Shown here: positions 51,756-59,070 of the stretch, piece after piece
Position numbering within the stretch: the first letter of the stretch is position 1
Layout: each line of letters begins with the position of its first letter
From: Bacillota bacterium
GTDB taxonomy: Bacteria; Bacillota; Clostridia; Peptostreptococcales; Acidaminobacteraceae
Direction of reading: 5' to 3'
DNA length: 64,000 nucleotides
NCBI GenBank assembly: GCA_020161295.1
Contig: JAIUOA010000002.1
Span: forward strand, 124,001 to 188,000
Position numbers and translations under genes: made by a program
Notes under the pieces: model-generated
The model's database searches: none
What the model saw: the letters and a program-made list of their open reading frames with translations, nothing else
Told to the model about the DNA's origin: nothing

Positions 51756-52946
51756 ATGAGAAGAAAAAGAAGAAGTGTTCCCATCTTACCAATCCTTTTC
51801 GTTTTCTTGATGGTAATGATCGGAATCATTATCTATAACAGTGGTTTACTGGTGACGATCGGTTTACTCGAAGGGAATATACCAGATGATTTAGACATCG
51901 ATCCAAACGATCCGCGTGTCATCGCAAAGGTGGATGAAACCATCGATCGAAATGCCGTGAAGGACACTGTTCATAAATTCGTAAACTTGATAACCGGCAG
52001 AGTCGATCAAGGTGTGGCCAAGGTCATCGCAGTGGATGGTGTGAAAGGCTTTAAGTTAGCGGGTTTTAAATACGAGCTACGCGATGCTATTACAGGTGAA
52101 GTGCTGGATGTACTGGAAACAGATGCGTCTGGAGAGGCGACTTCAATACCGGTGGATTACAAACAAGCTTATCGTCTGGTTCAAATGAATGCGGCGCATC
52201 CTTATGATCCCAATGCCACAGAAATCGTCTTCGAGATGAAGGCGGATATCATGGAGCTTAGCAGCGTGCAGAAGATAAATGAACGCGTTAAAGCTTACGA
52301 CTCAGATGGTTCGGGTCAAGTCGTCATTACGGAGCTGCTTATGGAGGTGCCGCTAATCCTTCAGAAGCCTGAGTTACCAAATGGCTGTGAAATCACCGCA
52401 CTCACCGCATTACTCAATTATAATGGTTATCCCATCGATAAAGTCACGTTATCGGATCAATTCTTAGATAAAGCGCCATTTTATAAAAAAGATAATAAGG
52501 TTTATGGTGCTGACCCGAACATCGCATTCTCAGGTGATCCAAAAGATCCAGGTGGGTGGTTCGTGTATGCGCCACCGACGGTAAAAGCGGGTCAAGCCTA
52601 TATCGATTCTGTATCAGGCAAGCACCAAGTGGTTGATTTAACTGGCCTTACTGAGGATGAAATCATGAAAAAGGTATCCGAGGGATATCCTGTGGGAATT
52701 TGGGCTACCAGAGACCTCAGTCTAGCGAATTTTGGATACGGATGGTATCTCGAAGCAGATGACACCTATTTCGCAGCCGCGACGAATCTTCATTGTATGG
52801 TAATTTATGGCTTTAAGGGAGACCAGCTTTATGTGATGGATCCGCTGGAAGGCAATCAGCTGTATGACCGCGAAACCTTCTTTAGAAGCTTCGAGAGCTT
52901 AGGGAGCCGTGCCATGATCGTGGAGGAACCTATAGATGGAAAATAA
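51756..52946 (+). CDS. Membrane-anchored C39-like cysteine peptidase
   Basis: The 396-residue protein has an N-terminal membrane anchor (about 10-30), a beta-sandwich resembling SpaA/Cna-B repeats (about 94-163), an EF-hand-like loop (182-193, DSDGSG...E) and a C-terminal peptidase C39-like domain. Its triad is C211 in LPNGCEIT, H346 in NLHCMVI and D362 in VMDPLEG. The active domain faces outward. In an operon for peptidoglycan branching, an enzyme that cuts or processes the bridge is plausible, but unproven. It overlaps the racemase gene by 11 bases. Confidence 0.85.
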   Translation: MRRKRRSVPILPILFVFLMVMIGIIIYNSGLLVTIGLLEGNIPDDLDIDPNDPRVIAKVDETIDRNAVKDTVHKFVNLITGRVDQGVAKVIAVDGVKGFKLAGFKYELRDAITGEVLDVLETDASGEATSIPVDYKQAYRLVQMNAAHPYDPNATEIVFEMKADIMELSSVQKINERVKAYDSDGSGQVVITELLMEVPLILQKPELPNGCEITALTALLNYNGYPIDKVTLSDQFLDKAPFYKKDNKVYGADPNIAFSGDPKDPGGWFVYAPPTVKAGQAYIDSVSGKHQVVDLTGLTEDEIMKKVSEGYPVGIWATRDLSLANFGYGWYLEADDTYFAAATNLHCMVIYGFKGDQLYVMDPLEGNQLYDRETFFRSFESLGSRAMIVEEPIDGK

Positions 52947-53646
52947 AAAACTCGGGATCATCGGCGGTATGGGTCCGATGGCGACGTCGATGTTTTTTGA
53001 ACGGATAGTGAGTAGAACCGTGGCCGCGAAGGATCAAGATCATATCGATCTCGTCATCTTCAATCATGCCAGCATGCCTGACCGGACATCCGCCATTTTA
53101 TCGGGGGACTACACGGATTTTCTAAGAGAAATCGGCAGTGATATCAAAGCGATGGAGACCTTAGGGATGGCCAACATCGCCATTCCCTGTAATACTTCCC
53201 ATTATTTTATGCATCAAATGCAGGCGATGACGTCAGTGCCCATCATTAATATGGTTAAGGAAACGGTAAAATCCATTCGTCAGCGTTATGGTGAAGGCAT
53301 TAACGTCGGCATTTTAGCGACGAATGGTACCATTTTCACTGGAACCTACGAAAAGGCTTGCGCAGAAGAGGGGCTACACTTTATAAAGCCAGACGAAGCG
53401 ACACAAAATGATGTGATGAAAATCATCTATGATATCAAAGCCGACTTGCCCATCGATGTGGCACGCTTCGAAGCCGTGGTGAACACCTTAATTGAAGCGC
53501 AGGGCTGCCAGTGCGTCATCTTAGCATGCACGGAGTTATCGCTCATTCAGCTGAACCAAGAGATTAAAAAGTACTGCATCGACGCCATGGATGTATTGGT
53601 GGAGAAAGCCATCGTTTATTCCGGGCGCCAATGTAAACCCTTATGA
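52936..53646 (+). CDS. racD: Aspartate racemase
   Basis: The 236-residue PLP-independent racemase has the two catalytic Cys regions of Asp/Glu racemases, AIPCNTSHYF (about residue 82) and LACTELSL (about 195), and the family N-terminus GIIGGMGPMAT. The PCNTS and ACTEL context fits aspartate rather than glutamate racemases. It supplies D-Asp, the substrate of the Asl-type ligase three genes upstream. It overlaps the C39 gene by 11 bases, and a terminator follows. Confidence 0.9.
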   Translation: MENKKLGIIGGMGPMATSMFFERIVSRTVAAKDQDHIDLVIFNHASMPDRTSAILSGDYTDFLREIGSDIKAMETLGMANIAIPCNTSHYFMHQMQAMTSVPIINMVKETVKSIRQRYGEGINVGILATNGTIFTGTYEKACAEEGLHFIKPDEATQNDVMKIIYDIKADLPIDVARFEAVVNTLIEAQGCQCVILACTELSLIQLNQEIKKYCIDAMDVLVEKAIVYSGRQCKPL

Positions 53647-53655
53647 CCACCACAC

Positions 53656-53681
53656 GCCCTAGCGAACGCTGGGGCTTCTTT
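53656..53681 (+). terminator. Terminator of the D-Asp wall operon
   Basis: GCCCTAGCG pairs with CGCTGGGGC (one G-T pair) around AA, followed by TTCTTT. It separates the wall operon from the dehydrogenases. Confidence 0.75.
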
Positions 53682-53718
53682 GCAGGCAAATCACACTGTC
53701 AAACTTACGGAGGTAATT

Positions 53719-54681
53719 ATGAAGATCGTTGTTTTAGATGGATTTACATTGAATCCTGGAGATTTGTCATGGGAGGGCATGGCTTCGCTGGGAACCTTTG
53801 AATGCTACGACCGAACGTCAAAGGAAGAACTGATTGATCGGGCTAAGGATGCAGAAATTCTCATCACGAATAAAACGCCCATAAACCGAACGACCCTATC
53901 ACAGCTACCTAAACTCCGTTATATCGGCGTATTGGCCACAGGTTATAACATCGTCGATAGTGTGGCCGCAAAAGAGTTTGGGGTAATCGTGACCAATGTG
54001 CCAACCTACGGTACAAAATCAGTGGCACAATTCGTATTTGCCCATTTATTAGAAATCTGTCACCATGTAGCGGAGCATTCCCAATCAGTAAAAGCAGGTA
54101 AATGGAATCGAACAGAAGATTTTTGTTACTGGGATCGTCCACTGATTGAGTTAGATGGTAAAGTTATGGGTATCATAGGCACAGGCAGGATAGGTGTTGA
54201 GACGGCAAAAATCGCCAGTGCGTTTGGAATGAAGGTCATCGCCTATGCGCCACGTCCTAAGCTTACCCCAAATGAAGGACTATTCGGATATGTAACGCTA
54301 GAGACGCTTTTAATGACCTCGGATGTGATTAGCTTACACTGTCCGCTCACAGAGGAAACCAGAGGACTTTTAAATGATGCCGCCTTCGAAATAATGAAGA
54401 CAGGCGTAATCGTCATCAATACCTCACGTGGACCACTTATCGACGAAGACGCCTTAGCGCGTGCCCTGAAATCGGGAAAGGTCTACGCAGCAGGGTTGGA
54501 TGTCATGACATATGAACCGCCGAAAGGTCCTAGTCCTTTATTTGAAATCGAGAATTGTCAAATTACGCCTCACATCGCTTGGGCGCCTAAAGAGGCGAGG
54601 CAACGCCTTTTAAACACGGCAATCCAAAATGTGCGCGCGTTTATCGAAGGTGATCCAATTAATGTCGTATCGGGAAACTAG
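53719..54681 (+). CDS. D-2-hydroxyacid dehydrogenase (hydroxypyruvate reductase-like)
   Basis: The 320-residue NAD-dependent enzyme has the GxGxxG motif in IIGTGRIGVETA and the catalytic set Arg in INTSRGPL, Glu in DVMTYEPP and His in ITPHIAWAP. It most resembles glycerate/hydroxypyruvate reductases of the D-isomer family. The true substrate cannot be read from sequence. ATG 53719 follows GGAGG. The aldehyde dehydrogenase gene starts 11 bases later, so the pair may oxidise or reduce a common metabolite. Confidence 0.9.
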   Translation: MKIVVLDGFTLNPGDLSWEGMASLGTFECYDRTSKEELIDRAKDAEILITNKTPINRTTLSQLPKLRYIGVLATGYNIVDSVAAKEFGVIVTNVPTYGTKSVAQFVFAHLLEICHHVAEHSQSVKAGKWNRTEDFCYWDRPLIELDGKVMGIIGTGRIGVETAKIASAFGMKVIAYAPRPKLTPNEGLFGYVTLETLLMTSDVISLHCPLTEETRGLLNDAAFEIMKTGVIVINTSRGPLIDEDALARALKSGKVYAAGLDVMTYEPPKGPSPLFEIENCQITPHIAWAPKEARQRLLNTAIQNVRAFIEGDPINVVSGN

Positions 54682-54692
54682 AGAGGTATATT

Positions 54693-56060
54693 ATGGTCAA
54701 AGCCCTATTAGAACAACAACGGTCCTATTTTTATACAGGTGCCACGCGACCTGTGGCGTTTAGGAAAGCGCAGCTTGAAAAGTTGAAGGCCATGATCGTC
54801 AAGCATGAAGCTGAAATCATCGACGCGCTGAAGAAGGACCTTAACAAACCAGCATTTGAAGCGTATACGACAGAAGTCGGGTTTGTTTATGAAAGCATCA
54901 ATTACACGCTGAAAAACCTGGATAAATGGACGAAGGATGTCGTCGTCAAATCGCCAATTCATCAGCCCTTTGCTAAAAGCCTGATCAAATATGAGCCTTA
55001 TGGCGTTACGTTGATCATCGCGCCCTTCAATTATCCGTTCCAGCTCTTAATCGAACCGCTCATCGGGGCCATCGCCGCTGGAAATACCGCCATTTTAAAG
55101 CCCTCTGAATATACGACACATACAGAAAAGCTAATACAAAAAATGTTCGTAGAGACCTTCGATGAAAACTACCTTAAGGTCATGACCGGCGGCAGAGAAA
55201 TCACCTCAGAGTTGATACACGCGCCCTTTGATTATATCTTTTTTACAGGAAGTGTTCCCGTGGGAAAATTGGTCATGCAGGCGGCGGCAGAGAACTTGGT
55301 CCACGTCACACTGGAGCTTGGCGGGAAAAGTCCTACCATCGTCCATTATGATGCTGACATCAAAATGGCGGCGAAACGCATTGCATGGGGTAAATTCATG
55401 AATGCTGGGCAAATTTGCATCGCGCCTGATTATGTCTATGTCCATGAGTCTGTGGAGAAGGAGTTCATAGATGCCGTAACTGAAGTGGTTCTTAAGTTTT
55501 ATGGACCATTGCCACAAAAGAGCCCCGATTACTGCAGAATCGTTAACGAAAAACACTTCGATCGACTTGTGGGGCTCATCAATCACGAGAAAGTCGTCAT
55601 AGGTGGCCAGTATGACCGAGCGGACCGCTATATTGCGCCTACTGTACTTAAAGGTGTCACGTGGGAGGACCATGTCATGTCAGATGAGATTTTTGGACCG
55701 ATAATGCCCATTATGACCTATAGACATGTAGAGGATGTGATCGGTGCCATCAGAAACCGTCCAAAACCACTTGCCCTTTATGTCTTTTCTGAATCGCTTA
55801 AGTTTCAAGACCATGTGTTTGATGAGCTTTCTTTTGGTGGTGGTTGCATCAACGACACAATTTTACATGTGGCCTCTCCACATTTACCATTTGGTGGCGT
55901 GGGGGCCTCAGGAATGGGCGCTTATCACAGCGAGGAGAGCTTTAAAGCCTTTTCTCATAGAAAGAGCGTATTAAAGAAAACCACAGGATTCGATATGAAG
56001 TTTCTCTATCCGCCCTATAAAAATAATCTAAAACTGGTCAAGAAAATTTTAAAGCAGTAA
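54693..56060 (+). CDS. Aldehyde dehydrogenase (class 3 type)
   Basis: The 455-residue protein has FTGSVPVG for NAD binding, the catalytic Glu in VTLELGGKSP and the catalytic Cys in NAGQICIAPDY, and ends in a basic tail. The length and VAFRKAQL...LKKDLNKPAFEAY start fit the class 3/AlkH-like group that oxidises medium to long aliphatic or aromatic aldehydes. The extended tail (PPYKNNLKLVKKIL) may associate with membranes. It is the last gene before convergent ohrR. Confidence 0.93.
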   Translation: MVKALLEQQRSYFYTGATRPVAFRKAQLEKLKAMIVKHEAEIIDALKKDLNKPAFEAYTTEVGFVYESINYTLKNLDKWTKDVVVKSPIHQPFAKSLIKYEPYGVTLIIAPFNYPFQLLIEPLIGAIAAGNTAILKPSEYTTHTEKLIQKMFVETFDENYLKVMTGGREITSELIHAPFDYIFFTGSVPVGKLVMQAAAENLVHVTLELGGKSPTIVHYDADIKMAAKRIAWGKFMNAGQICIAPDYVYVHESVEKEFIDAVTEVVLKFYGPLPQKSPDYCRIVNEKHFDRLVGLINHEKVVIGGQYDRADRYIAPTVLKGVTWEDHVMSDEIFGPIMPIMTYRHVEDVIGAIRNRPKPLALYVFSESLKFQDHVFDELSFGGGCINDTILHVASPHLPFGGVGASGMGAYHSEESFKAFSHRKSVLKKTTGFDMKFLYPPYKNNLKLVKKILKQ

Positions 56061-56087
56061 TAAAGCCAAAAAAAGAATTAAAAAAAT

Positions 56088-56136
56088 AATGACTATTTCT
56101 ATCCAAATGATGGGGAGAAATAGTCATTTATTTTTG
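56088..56136. terminator. Bidirectional terminator
   Basis: AATGACTATTTCT pairs with AGAAATAGTCATT around a 15-base loop, with A- and T-rich flanks on both strands. It lies between the convergent aldehyde dehydrogenase and ohrR genes. Confidence 0.88.
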
Positions 56137-56137
56137 T

Positions 56138-56587
56138 TTATTCTTCATGGGATGTGTGACAAATGCCGGTATCCAGTAGCTTGTTAAGTAAAATATAGAG
56201 CGTCTCGGCATCTTTTGGGTCCACATTTAAGCACCGGATCAACTGCTCAGGTACCTTTACAGCTTCGTCTCGAAGGTTCCAGCCTTTATCGGTGAGGTGG
56301 ATAAAGACATTGCGTTCATTATCCTTACTGCGGTTTCGGGTGATTAAACCCTGAGCTTCCAGTTTTTTAAGGAGTGGCGTCAATGTTCCTGAATCGAGTA
56401 GAAGCTTTTCGCCGAGTGCTTTGACGTTAAGACCATCCGTTTCCCACAGGACCATCATGGTAATGTATTGGGTATAGGTTAGGTTTAATGGATCCAGAAA
56501 TGGCTTATAGAGCCTAGTCACTTCTTTTGAAACGGCATATAACGGAAAACACAATTGGTTTTTGAGTTTAAGGGCATCATAGTTCAT
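56138..56587 (-). CDS. ohrR: OhrR-like organic peroxide sensor (MarR family)
   Basis: The 149-residue winged-helix protein has the OhrR N-terminus LKLKNQLCFPLYAVSKE, with the reactive Cys at position 13 and the Tyr pair (LTYTQYITMMVLWE) that hydrogen-bonds the Cys in one-Cys OhrR. Oxidation by organic hydroperoxides releases it from DNA. It carries other Cys residues at the C-terminus (RCLNVD, GICHTSHEE). Its operator lies over its own promoter. No ohr peroxidase gene is adjacent in this window. Confidence 0.88.
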   Translation of the reverse strand: MNYDALKLKNQLCFPLYAVSKEVTRLYKPFLDPLNLTYTQYITMMVLWETDGLNVKALGEKLLLDSGTLTPLLKKLEAQGLITRNRSKDNERNVFIHLTDKGWNLRDEAVKVPEQLIRCLNVDPKDAETLYILLNKLLDTGICHTSHEE

Positions 56588-56616
56588 AAGCGCTTCCTTT
56601 CTGTGGAAAAAACAAA

Positions 56617-56650
56617 TCCACTATTTAATTGTACACAATTAAATAGTGGA
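56617..56650. promoter_or_regulatory. OhrR operator: 16-bp perfect inverted repeat
   Basis: TCCACTATTTAATTGT (56617-56632) and its exact complement (56635-56650) are two bases apart. The inner ATTGT-ACACAAT part fits OhrR boxes. On the minus strand it is followed by a T-rich run, so the same palindrome could terminate the response-regulator transcript. Confidence 0.85.
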
Positions 56651-56656
56651 AGTCAA
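56628..56656 (-). promoter_or_regulatory. Promoter of ohrR
   Basis: On the minus strand TTGACT (56656-56651), 17 bases, TACAAT (56633-56628). The spacer and -10 lie inside the operator. Confidence 0.85.
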
Positions 56657-56658
56657 TG

Positions 56659-57351
56659 CTAGATGATTTTATATCCCACACCCCACACGGTTTCAATCAA
56701 AGGTGTATTAGGGGACATGGATTCGATTTTTTCACGAATACGCTTCACATGGACGGTTACGGTGAACGCATCTCCAAGCGAGTCAAATTTCCATACGCGT
56801 TCATAGATTTCTTCTTTTGAAAAAACCCGCCCCCTGTTTTTAGCCAGGAGAAGGATGATTTCAAATTCTTTTGGTGTAAGTTCTAAAACCTCGCCACTTA
56901 CTGTGAAAGTCTTGGTCATCTCGTTGATCATGAAATCGCGGATGATGATATTGGCATCATCAAAGGTGGTAGCCGGTGCATTTTTCATTTTGCTGTAACG
57001 GCGTAATTGCGCTTTAACGCGTGCGATGAGTTCATTGGTACTGAAGGGCTTCGTCATGTAATCATCTGCACCCACACCAAGTCCAAGTACGATGTCCATG
57101 TCTTGATTCTTAGCAGAAACGATGATGATGGGCATATCTCTTAAGGATTGAATGCGTTTGCAGATATCGATGCCGTTTCCACTGGGAAGCATGAGGTCGA
57201 GAATCACCAGCGAAACCCCTTCCAGTAGCGGAATGATTTTCGTGATGTCTCCTGTTGGCTCGATGATGACTTCGTACCCGTTGATTTCTAGGTAATCCTT
57301 TTGTAGCCTGGCGATGCTTTTATCATCTTCAATGATGAGTATTTTTTCCAT
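56659..57351 (-). CDS. OmpR-family response regulator
   Basis: The 230-residue protein has a receiver domain (phospho-acceptor Asp in LVILDLMLPSG, switch Lys in TKPFS) and a C-terminal OmpR/PhoB winged helix (ELTPKEFEIILLLAKNRG...RVWKFD). ATG 57351 follows GGGAGAC; the long upstream extension is rejected because it runs into the kinase gene. It lies 43 bases after the histidine kinase. Likely binding sites are the 11-bp direct repeats at 58976-58997. Confidence 0.95.
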   Translation of the reverse strand: MEKILIIEDDKSIARLQKDYLEINGYEVIIEPTGDITKIIPLLEGVSLVILDLMLPSGNGIDICKRIQSLRDMPIIIVSAKNQDMDIVLGLGVGADDYMTKPFSTNELIARVKAQLRRYSKMKNAPATTFDDANIIIRDFMINEMTKTFTVSGEVLELTPKEFEIILLLAKNRGRVFSKEEIYERVWKFDSLGDAFTVTVHVKRIREKIESMSPNTPLIETVWGVGYKII

Positions 57352-57394
57352 ATGGGTCTCCCGTTTTATGAAGCTGTATTTAAGTCCATAATTT

Positions 57395-58837
57395 TTATTG
57401 GTTGGAACGTTTTTCGAAAGCTTGGAGTCTAATGGATATGGTGAGTCCATTAGAGTCGTTGCTGGACGCTGATATCTTTCCGCCATGGGAGGCGATGATT
57501 TCTTTACAAATACTGAGACCGATGCCGCTGCCCATCACATCGAGGTTTCTCGATTTATCTGAGCGATAGAACCGTTCAAAGATGCGTTTTAGGTCCTCTT
57601 CATTTACACCGATGCCATTATCCGAGATGTTGATAAACACCCCATCGTCGTCTTGATTCGCCAAAATGACGATTTCAAGTGGGCGACTGCTACGGTACTT
57701 GATGGAGTTTTCGATGACATTGATGAACACGCGCATGAATTTTTCGGGATCGATTTGGATGTTTGTTTCCTTGATGATGTAGTGTAGTGAGAGCTTCCCA
57801 CCGACTTTCGTTACATCGGACTCCAGTTCATCCACACAATCTGTGAGGAAATCGCGAAGGTTGATGACCTGCTTGTTCAGCTTAATGCTGCCATGATCAA
57901 AACGCGTGATTTCGAAAAGATCGTTCAATAGGCTTTCAATCATGTAGGTTTTCGATTCGATGGTTTCTAAATACTCGCGTTGGGTTTCTTCCGTACGGGC
58001 TACGCCATCTTTAAGTCCTTGAACGTACCCGCGGATGGATGTGATGGGCGTTCTGAGGTCGTGAGAAATGTTGGCGATTAGCTCTTTTTTCTCGATCTCA
58101 AGAACCTGCTGTTTTTCCACAGAGTTTTCAAGTGAATAACGCATGCTCTCTATACTATCTGCCAGTTCTTGAAAATCGTCTTGTTCATCGTAGGTGAGCT
58201 TGGCGCGAAGGTTGCCTTTTCGAATTTCATTTGTGGTGAAGGTCAACCGTTTAATGGCTCGCTTGATGGGATTTGAAATCCATGAGAGCAGAACGGATAA
58301 TAAGATAAGGTTAAAGGCGCCATAAAGGAAAAAGAACACGGTTTCAAACACTTGATAGGCGAGGTCTAGGCGTGTGCTGTCGATTTTAAGCCTGACATCT
58401 ATGGCATTTCCGCTGGCAAGCTGAAAGTGATGATGCTTTAGGGAATATTGTATTTTAGGGGACTGCTCTGAGAGGCTTCTAAATAGCCATCGCTCAATCA
58501 AACTAAGGTTAGAAATCTCTTCGCTGAAAGTGGTGTAACGAATGATTTGATTCTCACTGACCTCGACGATAAGAAAGGCATTACTGAACTGCTCTTTTGC
58601 GTCATTTTGAAACGTATCTGTCAGAAAATACTCAGGAGAGCTGGTATAAGGGGAGACATAGTCCTCGAACTCCCTTGAGACATTTGAAAAATTATCAAAA
58701 ATATCATAATACGTATCGAAAAAATGAACTGAGCTTAAGGTGTTGCTGAGGAAGTTGTTGGTGATGAATACCGTGAAAAGCGCAGGCAAAAGAACGAGTA
58801 GCATTAACGATATGATGAATTTGGTTCTAATTTTCAT
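57395..58837 (-). CDS. Membrane sensor histidine kinase
   Basis: The 480-residue protein has two membrane helices (about 8-30 and 165-190), an extracytoplasmic sensor of about 130 residues, a HAMP domain, a HisKA domain with the phosphorylated His in ANISHDLRTPIT, and an ATPase domain (NVIENSIKYR, ISDNGIGVN, GSGIGLSICKEI). The sensor region resembles no family I can name. It is the first gene of the two-component pair, and the divergent gene encodes a secreted protein that may be its target. Confidence 0.94.
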   Translation of the reverse strand: MKIRTKFIISLMLLVLLPALFTVFITNNFLSNTLSSVHFFDTYYDIFDNFSNVSREFEDYVSPYTSSPEYFLTDTFQNDAKEQFSNAFLIVEVSENQIIRYTTFSEEISNLSLIERWLFRSLSEQSPKIQYSLKHHHFQLASGNAIDVRLKIDSTRLDLAYQVFETVFFFLYGAFNLILLSVLLSWISNPIKRAIKRLTFTTNEIRKGNLRAKLTYDEQDDFQELADSIESMRYSLENSVEKQQVLEIEKKELIANISHDLRTPITSIRGYVQGLKDGVARTEETQREYLETIESKTYMIESLLNDLFEITRFDHGSIKLNKQVINLRDFLTDCVDELESDVTKVGGKLSLHYIIKETNIQIDPEKFMRVFINVIENSIKYRSSRPLEIVILANQDDDGVFINISDNGIGVNEEDLKRIFERFYRSDKSRNLDVMGSGIGLSICKEIIASHGGKISASSNDSNGLTISIRLQAFEKRSNQ

Positions 58838-58888
58838 AGGAGACCTCTTTATATTAAGAAGGGAAATGATGCGATTTCCTTATCTTTT

Positions 58889-58997
58889 ATTATAACGTAA
58901 AAATCCCTTAAAGGGGAAATAACGTTTTTATTAAGAAGCCCTTTGGAAAATGAACGACTATGACAGAATTGTCATGGGATTTTAATGGGATTTTCAT
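58889..58997. promoter_or_regulatory. Divergent control region with GGGATTTT motifs
   Basis: GGGATTTTAAT and GGGATTTTCAT (58976-58997) are direct repeats with 11-base period, the usual spacing of OmpR/PhoB-type sites. They sit just upstream of the -35 position of a TATAAT (59019-59024) serving the secreted protein gene. A third GGGATTTTT lies on the minus strand (58907-58899) beside the TATAAT (58894-58889) of the kinase gene. An ATGACA-N4-TGTCAT dyad lies at 58960-58975. Both promoters lack good -35 boxes, as expected of activated promoters. Confidence 0.6.
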
Positions 58998-59070
58998 TCG
59001 CCTGAAATAGTAATGCGATATAATGGAAAAGACAATACTTGACTAACCGATTGACAGAAGGAGTGAATGC

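Noticed and set aside
55206..55673. 155-codon ORF antisense to the aldehyde dehydrogenase
   Set aside because: It lies fully within a well-supported gene, with no recognisable domain.
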